DNA of 64,000 bases from assembly GCF_910596095.1 (NCBI RefSeq), contig NC_056548.1:11557151-11621150 (forward strand). Reading direction: 5' to 3'. A program made the position numbers and the translations under genes. The DNA comes from Thunnus maccoyii. Lineage: Eukaryota > Chordata > Actinopteri > Scombriformes > Scombridae. Positions 12,201 to 23,416 of the stretch are shown in pieces. The stretch's first letter is position 1, and each line of letters starts with the position of its first letter. The notes beneath the pieces were generated by a model, which worked only from the letters and a program-made list of their open reading frames with translations, ran no database searches and had not been told where the DNA came from.

Positions 12201-13676
12201 GGGTGATAAGGCATGTTGGTTTCTGTGAAAACCAAAAAAGGTACAAAAGAAAAACAACAGCAAAAAACCAGGAAAACATAGCTGAACATTAGCAGAATAT
12301 ATGTTTTATATGTTAGCATGATGTGGTCTTTATTGGTCCTGAACTAGGATATAGCATTAAACGAAAGGTTCACAATTTTTCAAGTCTGTCCTAAAATAAT
12401 AGTCAAGTGCGCAAACAAACATTGAAACAGGTTTTTCTGGCCATAACCATTCGCCCTGTTCATACACCATTAGAAGATCCTCCATAATGCACTTACAATG
12501 TGAGCGATGGGGCCTCCTTCTGTGCAAAAATGAATTTAAAAGTGTATCTGAAGCTAATATAAAGCTTCAGCTGTCTGAATTAGTCAACTCAAGTCTATCT
12601 CTTAAATTTTCTTTCAATGTCACAGTCTTTTTAGTGCCACAGCCCCTCTTTTTGTTACTATACTTCCACTGCAGCTCAACAGGAAACACAAAGAGTGAAT
12701 TTGATGCTAAAAAGACTGTAAATGTGGCAGACATCCACCTAATATGACTAAGTCAGACTGCTGAAGCCTAATATAAGTTTAAACCTTTAAATACATTTTT
12801 GCACAAAATGACTGTAGACACACTGTGGATTATGCCCCCCCCCCCAAACACTTACATTGAAAGCACATTTGAAGGGGATCTTTTAACAACCAGTATGAAC
12901 AGGAGGAATAATCATTCCTCCTGCGAGGAAAACCTCTTTCAGTATTCATATGGGCACGTGACTGTTGTTTTAAGACACACTTGAAAAACTGCGAACCTAT
13001 CCTTTAACGCTACCGATACAAACGTTGAAGGTAAATATCGACTAGTAGTCAATATTTCAACAGGTAGCGTTAACGCTAAGTGCCAATTTAGCGGTAAAAT
13101 GAAAGTAGCATGGCACGGCGGCGGCCACATCTCCCGGGCACTAGGTCGTGTCTATAGGGTAACCCTGAATTTGCTCTCGCGACATTTACGCATGTTGTTT
13201 AACATTATTCAATTTAATTATGTTTTATGACGAGACTGCGCTGTGGTTAATATTTGATTAGGTTTAGGCTCAACAGAACACTTAATTAGCGTTATTAATG
13301 GACAATGGTTAAGATTTATAGTCATTCTCGCGATATCTTCCGCAAATCTAGGGTTACCATGTAGACACAACCCAGCTGCTGTGCTTTGAAGGCCGCAGGC
13401 TTTATCTAACAGCTAGCGTTAACATTTAAAACATTCACGATGTAACATCTACTGAGTCTTCTCATTACTCACACAAAAAACTGCGATTAATCTTACGTAA
13501 AACATACTGCTTTCATCTCTGAGGACAAACTTGTGACCACTACCAGACCTGCAAACGAAACTAACAGCTAAGCTAGCGAGCTAACGTTAGTTAGCTTAAC
13601 GTCTTTTCAAACGCTATTTTCTTTGCAGCTAATCACAACTCACCTGCTCCCTGAAATCTTTCTCGGTGTCGCTCAT
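9201..13676 (-). CDS. tra2b: Transformer-2 beta splicing activator
   Basis: TRA2 proteins are nuclear SR-like factors that bind GAA-rich exonic enhancers and promote exon inclusion. Eight coding exons: 13644-13676, 11383-11522, 11118-11277, 10353-10541, 9930-10045, 9710-9829, 9371-9441 and 9201-9211. They total 840 nt, or 279 aa plus stop (human TRA2B is 288). The layout is an N-terminal RS domain (about residues 12-111), one RRM with RNP2 VFGLSL (122-127) and RNP1 RGFAFVYF (159-166), the TRA2 linker [16 protein letters not shown], then a Gly/Tyr/Arg- and RS-rich tail. The linker [14 protein letters not shown] and the NRANPDPN motif favour the beta over the alpha paralogue, although PMSNRRRH is alpha-like. 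The stop lies only 11 nt into the last exon. A poison exon lies in intron 1 (see separate entry). Confidence 0.94.
11907..12181 (-). promoter_or_regulatory. tra2b: tra2b autoregulatory poison exon (GAA-rich cassette)
   Basis: This cassette sits in intron 1, between the exon coding [11 protein letters not shown] and the RS1 exon. On the minus strand it is bounded by an acceptor TTTGTTAAG and a donor CCAGG/GTATGAG. It is 275 nt, so it is not a multiple of three. Reading on from exon 1 gives 25 codons ([15 protein letters not shown]...) and then a stop near 12095. It is dense in purine-rich motifs (GAAGAAA, GAAGTTAAAGAAG, GGAAGAGGAGGAGAAGGAAG), which are the sites TRA2 itself binds. From established knowledge, human TRA2B carries an ultraconserved poison exon of about this length in the same place. 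When TRA2B is abundant, inclusion of that exon makes non-productive mRNA. That the same happens here is inference. Confidence 0.85.
12357..13007. mobile_element. TTAA-flanked fold-back MITE, copy B
   Basis: This is a 651 bp element in tra2b intron 1, upstream of the poison exon. The left end TTAAACGAAAGGTTCACAAT and the right end GCGAACCTATCCTTTAA are inverted copies. Inner landmarks, such as GTTCATAC...CCATTAGAAGATC and the reverse motif ...GATCTTTTAACAACCAGTATGAAC, continue the inverted pairing towards the centre. TTAA flanks with purine-starting termini recall Kolobok-type elements; this classification is inference. Confidence 0.85.
13144..13372. repeat. Inverted-repeat block in tra2b intron 1
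   Basis: The left arm GTCGTGTCTATAGGGTAACCCT then AATTTGC is inverted at the right as GCAAATCTAGGGTTACCATG then TAGACACAAC. Each arm is followed inward by a TCTCGCGA motif (13177 and 13325). This is probably a short MITE lying about 300 bp downstream of the tra2b start codon. Confidence 0.6.
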
Positions 13677-14093
13677 TTTAATGTAACTAGACAGCAAATA
13701 CGTTTAAAAAATACGTGGTAAACTGGCTCTAACGACGGGTTTACCGCAAAGCAAACCGGATCGATTTAAACTGGTGTTATCGATGAAAACGTTTTGCAGC
13801 TAAAAAAGAAGTCGTTGTCCTTTTCCGGTTCGATCTTTCAGAATAAAAGCGTCGTTTCAAAATAACTCGTAAACATGGAATAAAACCTTTATTTTGACAG
13901 AAAAGCAGATGTGTAAACTTCAAATAAACTGTGTAAAAATAATTAAGAGTAAATAATAACAATATTAATCGATTTCATGAATATACCTCTCTACATTTTA
14001 AGCAAGAAGGGTCATACATTATTTTATTGTTACTGCACATTTTAATGTTAAAGTCTCAATGTAAACAGTTAAAAGTTATAACATGAAACTAAC

Positions 14094-14943
14094 CAGTGGT
14101 GGAAAGTACTGTACTTAAGGACAAATTTGAGGTACTTGTACTTTACCATTTCCTTTTGATTACTACTTTACACTTCCACTCCACTACATTTCAGAGGGAA
14201 ATATTGTACTTTCTACTCCACTACATTTATTTGACAGCTTTAATTACTTTTCAGATGAAGATTTGACACAATGGATAATATACCAACTTTTAAAATACAG
14301 CACATTGTTAAAGATTAAACCAGTGGTTTCCAACCTTTTTGGCTTTTGATGTCTTACAAAAAGCAGTGTGTAGTCAGGGTCACATTTCAGATGTGTATGA
14401 GTTGTTAACAACTCCACTAAATAGTGATTTTTCCCTCTAAACTTCTCATATGGTTTCATTTCAGTAAATGTTCAAATGATCCAATATTTCACCAAAAATC
14501 AAAAATTACAGAAAAAGTAAAAAAAAAACTGAAAACAGATTTGTGTATCAGAACTTTGTTTTTTCTTCTTTCCTCTCCCATTAATCATCTCATGGCCCCT
14601 CAGATTTATCTGGTGACCTTTTGGAGCGGCCCGACCCCTATGTTGGGAACCACTGGATTAAACTAGTTAACTGTATATAAAGTAGTTGAAACTAGCTCCA
14701 CCTCCAGCAGCTACAACAGTAACATGCTGCTTACACACTGATGTTTCAGTATTAATAATCTAATGATGTCATATATGATAATATATCAGTCAGAGGGACC
14801 AAACCAATACTTTTACTGCAATACTTTAAGGACAATTTGCAACTAATACCTTCTGAAAGACTTTTACTTGTAATGGAGTCTTTTTTACATTTCTGTATTG
14901 AGTTTTGCATCAGTAAAGGATCTGAATACTTCTTTCACCACTG
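14094..14943. mobile_element. hAT-type non-autonomous element (CAGTGGTGGAAAGTA family)
   Basis: The left terminus CAGTGGTGGAAAGTACTG and the right terminus TACTTCTTTCACCACTG are inverted repeats. The flanks AAACTAAC (14086-14093) and GAACTAAC (14944-14951) match at 7 of 8 bases, as expected for the 8-bp target duplication of hAT elements. It lies between tra2b and senp2. Another element is inserted inside it at 14321-14655. The family is common in fish genomes. Confidence 0.85.
14321..14655. mobile_element. Nested hAT-type MITE with perfect 8-bp duplication
   Basis: The termini CAGTGGTTTCCAACC and GTTGGGAACCACTG are inverted. Both sides carry the identical 8-bp sequence GATTAAAC (14313-14320 and 14656-14663), an exact target-site duplication. 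It is inserted in the larger element 14094-14943, so it arrived later. Confidence 0.9.
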
Positions 14944-14951
14944 GAACTAAC

Positions 14952-15823
14952 TTACATTTTTCACATTTTACTTTTCATCCTTTTAACATTGACCATAAAG
15001 GGCATCTTGTATGGCTTTACTATATGTTCTTCCATGTATAACATATCTATTATATACAAGAATACTGTATGTAATATGAATACATACTTACCTGCTGTGC
15101 AACACAAAGAAGCACCTTACAGTACAGGTTTATAGTTGGTCCATATTGCCTCATGACTCTTCATGATTCTCATGGACTCATTAATTGAATTTGCCAACTT
15201 TGTGCAGAGCTATGAAAGCACCTGAGAGTCCACTTTTAGTCAAAATGTCAGTTTTACTTTATGGTGAGCTTTGAGGATCTACCATTGTTGTTAAACTTGG
15301 GTATATGTAAGCCTTTTGCCACAATGCAGGCCTTTAGGAGTACTTAAATATATAATTTAGTGTCAATGAAAAGGATGAAAGGCTGTTGTTGAGTGTAATA
15401 TACAGCATATACACAACCGCTAATTATATTATGGGTTTTTTTAAACTTCTGATGACCATTCTGATAACATCTGATTAAATGACCAAACCAAAACCAGAGT
15501 TGACCAGAATTTGCATGATGATCCATTGATGTAGTGGACTACCAAAGAGGGTCTAAATGCTGCAAGTAACAGCAAAACTTTTAGAGAAATGTCACATCAT
15601 TGCAGTTTTAAAGTGTGGCATACTGTAAATAATCAGGACAAATGTATCAGAAGTGAGCCAAAAAGAAATAATATGCACTGATGCATCTTGAAAAATGTTA
15701 GTTGCCTTTAGCATTATTGGAGGTAAATATAATGTCATCATCCAGCTCTAGACAAACCCCTCTAGTAGCTCTGCATGAGTCATTTATGTATGTGTATAAA
15801 ATTCAAATTTAGAAAATGAATAC
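14952..15823. other. Intergenic region downstream of senp2
   Basis: This is AT-rich sequence between the large hAT element and the likely senp2 poly(A) region. No gene, repeat terminus or conserved-looking element was recognised. Confidence 0.5.
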
Positions 15824-16753
15824 TTTATTACAGGAAACAAAAAAAAAAAATCACATTTTAAAGCATGAACTCAAACATGCGTGTGTGTACAGTAGTTTTC
15901 TATGCAGTATGCTATAAGTAAGTGTAGTAGCCCTAAGTAGCCTCAGTACGCTCATGAAGAAGATTCACAGAACTAACAGCGACTTGTGTAACATACGGGA
16001 GAAACAACTATTAATACTCCACTCATAACACTATACACCACACATACACACTCCCAAAACACTTTCTCATTCAGTCAAGTCATAAATAATAGCAAATCAA
16101 ACATATTACAAGCGCTCAACTGTGCATTTTTTTTTTGTCCGGAAAAGGTCTGGAGAGGAGGTATTTTATCTTTCATTGTCTATATTTAGAGATTGATAGT
16201 GTTCCAGTTAGTTGCTGTCCACTCTTGTTGATCATAACTTGGAGGGATGCAGCCAAATTAAATAAATAAAAAAAGGAGTCAGCAAATTCTGGGGCAAGCT
16301 CCTCAGAACTGACTTGTAGTTTTATGCGGCTAAGGAATTTTGCCAAATTAGACAAAAAGTTGAGCTCAGTGTCAGAGGGCTGAAGGCACTTCAGGCAGTA
16401 CTGCAAACTAACAATCCAAAGTCAATTAAAAAAAAAAAAAAAGCCATTCAGTCAGTAGTGCCAAAGCTTGTGTAATACATACACTTCTTACATCCCAATA
16501 AAGTCTCCAATTACAACTCAGAGATTACAAAACGTTAATGCGTCCCCGGCAGGTACGGGGATATAATCAAATCTTAAGACTCGTGTTTGATTTCTTCAGA
16601 CTGCGTTACGTTTCAGTCAGTAAAGTTCACGTCTTTGGCCCATCCTTTTTATTAATCTTCCTCGCTGTGTCGTTACTTGTACACAGACGTTGCTCCCGTT
16701 GAGAAAGTCTCTGTTGTTAGGCGTGTAACTGACAGGAGATTGTTTTCGATTCT
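15824..16753 (-). other. senp2: senp2 3' UTR and possible poly(A) signals
   Basis: Below the stop codon (16754-16756) the minus strand carries AATAAA at 16648-16653, about 100 nt after the stop, and again at 15824-15829. Alternative short and long 3' UTRs are possible. I see no further coding sequence here. Open stretches in this interval are low-complexity and have no start context or splice sites. Confidence 0.5.
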
Positions 16754-19700
16754 CTATAGCAGCTTCTGATTGAGAATTTCCCAGATCATTAACTTCCGGA
16801 AGAGAGGCATGTGGCACTGTAGAGAAAGAGGGACATTTATTTTAGTGTTTATATATAAAAAAAAACACAAAAATGAGGTGAACATACAGTATATACCTGT
16901 TTGAAGGTGAGCGGCCTTCCTTTTGCAATATAGTCTGCATATTTACAGGCAAAAACACCACAGTCGCTGCCGTTTTTCTGCTGTGGAATCTCCTGTAAGG
17001 CATGCACAGTGTACAGCACGTTAATCTCAAAGTGTAAATAAAAATATTTAATGAAAGCGGTGCATCGTTCATCCCAGTTTGACTTACAGCGGCCCGCATG
17101 CTACCAAGAGTCCATTTGCCACTGTCGAGCTCTCTGCCTTTCTTTGCTTTGTGCTCCTCCTTAAGGTAGAGTCTGGAAAACATAACAAAGTCACTTTTAT
17201 TTATGCAAAATTACAAGATATTGTATAGAAAACCATTCAAAATGATCAGATATCTGAAGCTGAAGAGCTCGATGAGGACTCACAGTAAAAGACTACAGAT
17301 GTCATCATGTCTCTGGCCCATCGAGTCATATGACTTCACCGTCTTTGATTTAAAATCTATTACCTGGAGAGGGAGAGTGAGAAGGCAAAAAGTAAAAATG
17401 TTTATCACCTATTGGAGTATTCATCCTAGCTGACGTTTTATTTTTTTACAACACTGAATACTGGATGTAATTAAGAATTTTTGACACCAATCAACAGCAA
17501 CATTTTCCACATTTCTACCTAAATTAAATATCAAAACAGTTTGATCTTTGTCAAGTTTTTATAGACACTGCGTGACAAGAATCACCCACTTAGGGAGGGA
17601 TATGACATGGGAAGAAATGATAAATATGGACACTGTTCTCAGCGTTCTGACTCACAGCCAATGCCCAGTGGACGCCCAGATGCAGAGGGACAAGAATAAG
17701 ATCATAGAGGAAGAGGTCGACAGCCTTGGTCCAGCGCTTCACAGCGGCGTGTCCTCCGGCTTGCGCGCCTCCTCCTCCTCCTCCTCCTCCTCCTCCACCC
17801 CGCAGCTTGGGGAAGAAGAAGGTGCTGAACGAGTAGACTCTTAATCCCGCTGCTTGGTTGGAGCACCGCTCCATGATCAGGGAAAGGTAGAAGTTCATCA
17901 CCTGGATGTGTTTAAAAGTAAACATGGGTCACACATTCACAATAATCACTTAGCATCACCTGCATTATCTCCATTGTGCAACTGCAAGAAAGGCTCATTT
18001 TTGTTAACTTTGTCTTTCAGTGAGATAACAGAAATAATTTGACTAATAATTAGACTTAAGGGGATAATACTTGCTCCAAAAAGCATCAACTCTTTGCATA
18101 TATGCCACTGATATACTGTACATGGTAATATACTGGTCCCTCAGTTTCTAGGAACACAGTAATGTATGAACAGATTTATGCTCACATGGTTCTGAACATC
18201 ACAGTTCTGTCAACAACATTTTTGCTGCGATAATTCGAGAAACGAGGTCATGCAACAAACTTTTGTTTCCATAGCAACTGAGTGCAGTAGCTGCTACTGT
18301 TGGCAAACACTCACACCTCACAAACAGTACATAAACAATTTGATGGTTGGGTTATGAACAGGATATTAGAAAAGCTGCATTTTCTCTGGTTTTTGCTGAA
18401 ATCTATCAGAGATATTAACTACAGCTTCCCTCTGTTTTGAGGGAAGCTTGAAGTCACAAGCTAGATTTAACACCTGCAGCATAATCGTTATCAGTGTTTG
18501 CTGTTGACATTTTCTTGAAGTCCATCTTGTTGTTGACTACATACACTATGTCCCTGAATATGTACAAAGTTTAATCTAATAAAAAATAAAATTACTTTTT
18601 AAAAAAATGTCACAAATCAACATAACAGATATAATTTTCTCCAAATCGTTTTACTACACCATACCTCATCGTTGAGCCATCCACCTTCCTGTAGTGTGGC
18701 CAGGTCTCTCTGTGTGATGCGTAGTTTGAAAGCGGCACTTAAAACAAGGTTGGGATCACTCTGAGCCAGAGCACCGCTCACCTCCGCTGCCATATCCTAC
18801 ACACACACACACACACACACAGACACAGACAAAAAACACGTTCAATAAAATAAACTGTATTCATGCCTCCTTCAACACAGTAAGAATACATGTAACTCCC
18901 TGAAAGTTTGAGTCTCACCTTGGTGAGTCGAGGTATGTCCTCATCACTGTGTCTTATGTGGGTGGTGTGTGCAGAATGTGTGTCAGGCAGGCTGATGGCA
19001 GAAGTCTCTCTGTCCACTAGATTGAGGCGAGTAGCGACTTCTGTAGAAAGGTCCAAGTCTGCTGTCGGTTTCTGCTGCAAGACAGGTTGACATAACAGGA
19101 ATTATACATTTACTTTTCCATCCATATTTATAATGTAACGAGTGCTTTGACCTGTCAGGAGAGAGCAAGAAAAAAAAGAAAAACTACCTTTGCACATCTC
19201 ACATGCTGTGTGTCCTCAAAGGTTCCACTGAATGTCTTACTGAGAGTCAAGCCAGCCCGCCTGGAGAACAAACATTCAGATGTTATAATAGATAATAATA
19301 GAAACAATCAGAATCAGAATAATCAGAATATACCAACCTGTCCTTGGGTGCAGATGCATTTCTCCATGTAAACACACTTGGGGCAGCTGTGCAACAGAGA
19401 CAAATATCAGTGCGACATCCTCAACAACAGATTCATTGGGACTTGTTTACTGCATTATTGAGCATGTTTATCTCATATTATTATATATATTAACTTTGAA
19501 TAAACTGACTCGGTGTTGTGAGAAAAGGGATCTGTTTATTCACGGAATAGCTTTATTATAGCTTTAGCTATAAAAAAAATAGCCCCACAATCAAGTGGGA
19601 GGCAACTACAACTTAATGACATAAAACCATCTCTTAAAACACCCAAAAGGTGTTAAAAAAAACAAACAAACAACTCCATCAGTTTTCTTGGAGGTGAATA

Positions 19701-22700
19701 AGGATTATAGAGGTGTCTTACCTGTGTATCCTGTCTTCCTGGGCACTGATTCAAAAGCTTTTCCTGAAGCAGTCGCTTTGTGTTCACTCTGCGACAGCGA
19801 CTCACTGGGATCAAAAAAAGTAAAGGGTCTCAGAGGACTGATCAGCTCATTCCCAGTTTATGTTGTTCAATTGATTTTCAAAAAATATCTCCACACGTAT
19901 AACAGGTTGTACTCACTCTTGTGGTTTCGTTTGGTTGAAAGGTAGGGGTTGGCTTTTGCTGTACTTCTCTGTCACCATCTCCAGCAAGCGCCTGTAGTGC
20001 TCCTTATTGTTCTGCTTTATGGCCTAGAGGATAAAACCCAAAACACATGATAACGGACGCAGCCGTGAGGTGCAGAGCTTTAAAGAATCATTAGAAAGAA
20101 ATGAGCTAATAGCTAATGTCTTTTTTATTGTGATTTCTTCATTTTCAGTGAGTCTAGTTTTCTGCTGCTTAAGCTGTTGTGTAATTTCACTTAGAAGATG
20201 AAGAACACTTCATAATTAAGCTTAATAAATTGGGTATAGTTTTACATAAAATGCTGTTCTAAATGCATCAAATTACACAAATTATATAGAATTAGAGAGA
20301 GCATTTGTATGACTACATTCATCAAGCCAAATGATTGTGTATTTTACCTCTTCCACAGTAAGACTGGGCTTGTAGCAGCGGTTGTGTCCAAAGACAGTGC
20401 AGGTGGGGTCGGGGTTTGGGGTTCCTACCCTCAGAGGCCTGGAGGGCAGCAGCTGGAGGGAGCCTCTCCTCTCCCTGTCTTTCCCCCTGTCAGGGAGCCC
20501 TGCAGACAGCGCTGTCCCACTGTATTCAAAAGAAATAACGACCATTACGAAGGGAGCATTGTCAAAAGACACTACACAGAAAAACTGAGTGAAGTGAGTG
20601 AATGACGGACGCTATCTGGTTACTTGCCTGTATTTCCTCATTAGAGGAGGTGAGGAGCTCTGAAAGGGATTCTTACCGCCCCTTTCATTTACTCCACCCA
20701 CTGGTTTATCTGTGGAAGAAGAACAAAATCAACGGAATGACAAGCAAGGATTAGGACGATAACACCACAACGTCCACAGCAGAGCGTATGAATGACACAA
20801 AGGGACATTAAAATGAGTCAGCAGGTCATTCTGTGCAATAATAGACGCTCTTACTTACCCATTCTCCACTCAGTGCTGTTCAGCCATGAGGTGTGGAGCT
20901 CATCTATTCCCATCAGAGTGACGGGCTGCGTCAACAGAGGAAATGTAAGTTATTCAAAAGGTAAAAATAAAAATCGTAAGTCAGAGCATCAAGCTAAACT
21001 TACAGTAACACTGAGCTCAGTTTTAAGTGCAAATACAGTAAAACTGTCACATTAACTGTGTTCAGACTTAATATCCTGTATCCAGACACATTCACATTTT
21101 GTCTTGATCTACTTAATTTGCATTACAGTTCACATCTGGTATCACATTTTGCTTCCCCATTCACATTTGACCAAGTCTGACCAAATAAAATACAACTAAT
21201 ACAACTATATTTGGTATCTTGCGTCACAAATAGCCTTTAAAAACTTGTCTAGGTTGTTTGGCATATAGGCTAATCAACACGTTCCGCATCTCTTTTCATA
21301 GGTTAGTTTTAGTATATAATATATGTGTCTGATGGAGTTGGAGCACAAACCTGTGTCTCTTCATATTGTCTGTGCTTCTCACAGCTGGTCGTCAGCGGAT
21401 TCCGCAGCCTGAGCAGACTTGCTACCCCGGCCACAGTCTTCTTCACAAAACTTATTACTACATCTGACACACACGAGAGCACATATAAACATCATCGTCA
21501 TATTCATTTGTGGGAGATTTTTGGAATTACAAAAAAAAATTAAGATTTTTTTGGTAAATGAACCTCGTCTGCGTCTTTTCACCTCCACCTGTTCACTCTG
21601 GCCAACACTGTCTGCAACATCAACACTGTAACAGAAAAACAAGATTTGAGATAAATTATACAAACAGTAGAAAATGTCACAGTATTCTTGACTTGATGCC
21701 GTAATAACAACAATGTGATGCTACGTTTGGTTTATGGTTAATTTGCCAGTTTATCAGGTACAACTGGTTAAAACTAGTGCGGTCGAATACAACAGCACTG
21801 CAACAAATCCCATGTTCATGAAGGTAATAATACAGTTTTTGTTGATATTGTACATAAACTTAGATGTTGATTTAACTACAAGGTCATTTTGGAGGCTGTA
21901 GTTTCTAATGTTGTTGAATCATTTGGTACTATACTCAGAGGTGTTACTAATATTTAGTCTACCCTCACCGATATGAATAGGGTGCACAACATATTGCAAA
22001 AACACCGCTCAGTATAATCAAAACAAATCAACAGCACCACAAACTACAGCCTCCAAAATGGTCATAAAGTTGAATCAAGATAAACTTCATTGATTCCACA
22101 GCAGCTCAGATGCATTTCCAGATGAATAGATGAGACATAAGTACTGTTGTGTTAGTTTTAGCTTGGTGTACCTAATAACCTGACATCATCATACATGTAA
22201 TTTGGGTGAGCCAACTATTGGTGCCTTCAAACAACATATAAATGAACTGGTGTTAAAAGACGGGTTCGCAATTTTTCAAGTCTTGTCTTATAACAGTCAG
22301 GGGCCCAAATGAACATTGAAATAGGTTTTTCTTGCTGTAATCATTCCTCCTGTTCATACTGGCCATTAGAAGATCTCTTCATAATGCATGTACAATATAA
22401 GTGATGGGGCCTCCTTCTGTGCAAAAATGTGTTTAAAAGTTTATCTGAAGCTAATATGAAGCTTCAGTCGTCCAAATGAGCCAAATAAAGCAGATATCTT
22501 TCAACATTAAAGTCTTTTTAGTGCCAAAGTCTCTCTTTTTGTTACTATGCTTCCACCACAGCTTAACAGGATACACTGTCCGGGGAAACACAAAGAGGGA
22601 AATTTATGCTTAAAAAGACTGTAAATGTGTCAGATATCCACTTGATATGACTAACTCAGACTGTTGAAGCCTCATTTAATCTTCAGATAAACTTTTAAAT

Positions 22701-23416
22701 GAATTTTTTGCACAAAATAACTGTGTGGACACATTGTGGATTTTGTCCCCCATCACTTACATTGAAAGCACATTTAAAGGGACCTTTTAACCAGTAGCCT
22801 TCTAGCCAGTATGAACAAGAGGGATGATTGCAGCGAGGAAAACCTCTGTCAGTGTTCATATGGGCACCTGACTGTTGTTGTAAGACAGGTTTGCAAAAAT
22901 GTGAACCTATCCTTTAATTCAAAATACAGATGATAATTGTGGACTTTATATTTTAAGTTGAGCTCAGGAGATTTTAACAACTGATTGAAATGAAGCCTGT
23001 GTGATAAGATGAAAATGAAAGCAACCTGTGCCAATATTAAGATAATAACAACAATGGACGATACTTAATATACAGTAAGATCTCTACTTTATTTTAACTA
23101 ACTAGTGTTAAGGTTAGGTCGATTGTTGAGAGACTTAACGTTATAATCACCAACCTCCTTGAAGACACCCATTGATTCTCTGGTTACCAATAGTAACACC
23201 TAGGTATATAATTAAAACATAGCAGTTATCCTCAAACACCAACCTCTGGTAGTTACGTTTAGCCGGTCTGCCGTTAGTCTCCTGCCGCTGTGTCCTCGCC
23301 TCAGGTGTCGTGGGTCTCCCCTCGCTAACGTTACCTTTCCCGGGCCACTCGGTGGGGTTTTGCCCCGTTACGGGCTCAAACAGCGAGGATATTCCGTCAA
23401 CTATCCATCCATACAT
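16754..23416 (-). CDS. senp2: Sentrin/SUMO-specific protease 2
   Basis: SENP2 is a C48 cysteine protease that matures SUMO precursors and removes SUMO at nuclear pores. Seventeen coding exons: 23244-23416, 21564-21625, 21351-21463, 20859-20925, 20628-20709, 20348-20519, 19917-20023, 19722-19804, 19338-19386, 19188-19260, 18919-19074, 18665-18796, 17656-17901, 17284-17363, 17088-17172, 16897-16992 and 16754-16816. They total 1,839 nt, 612 aa (human 589). I chose the ATG at 23416 because the protein then starts MYGWIV, like human SENP2 MYRWLV; the reading frame is open further upstream without an ATG. The catalytic residues are intact: His501 (VHWALA), Asp518 (YDSMGQ), Gln565 (IPQQ) and Cys571 (GSDCGVF). 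The end is [15 protein letters not shown]. Oddities are a poly-Gly run at 458-468 and a GC donor after exon 5. SENP1 is the main alternative; the N-terminus and the tra2b neighbour favour SENP2. Confidence 0.93.
17767..17800 (-). repeat. senp2: (GGA)n coding microsatellite in senp2 exon 13
   Basis: The plus strand reads a CTC/CCT trinucleotide run. On the minus strand it encodes eleven consecutive glycines (residues 458-468) between FFFPKLR and [14 protein letters not shown]. Mammalian SENP2 has only a short SGGY-type loop here, between the FYPKL strand and the QAVKRWTK segment. The run is in frame and the catalytic residues on both sides are kept, so it reads as a tolerated surface-loop expansion, not a break. 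Confidence 0.9.
18799..18821. repeat. senp2: (AC)n microsatellite forming a senp2 acceptor tract
   Basis: On the minus strand the acceptor of senp2 exon 12 reads (GT)n-GTAG/GAT. The microsatellite occupies the position of the polypyrimidine tract immediately before the AG. Confidence 0.95.
21745..22185. mobile_element. Palindromic MITE in senp2 intron 1
   Basis: The inner arms GGTCATTTTGGAGGCTGTAG and its inverse (22040-22065 region) pair exactly, and the outer ends ATCAGGTACAACTGG and TTGGTGTACCTAATAACC pair loosely. It is the same general architecture as 35480-35916. It ends about 70 bp before the TTAA element copy C. Confidence 0.65.
22253..22917. mobile_element. TTAA-flanked fold-back MITE, copy C (most complete)
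   Basis: This 665 bp element lies in senp2 intron 1. The arms, each about 300 bp, pair almost end to end around a centre near 22565-22590, so the whole element is one long imperfect palindrome. Both ends carry TTAA. It has no open reading frame, so it would have been mobilised in trans. Confidence 0.85.

Noticed and set aside
17590..17655. Extension of senp2 exon 13 past VHWALA (reading [10 protein letters not shown])
   Set aside because: GTGAGT at the boundary is a clear donor, and the next exon supplies VIDFKSK, as expected in SENP proteases.
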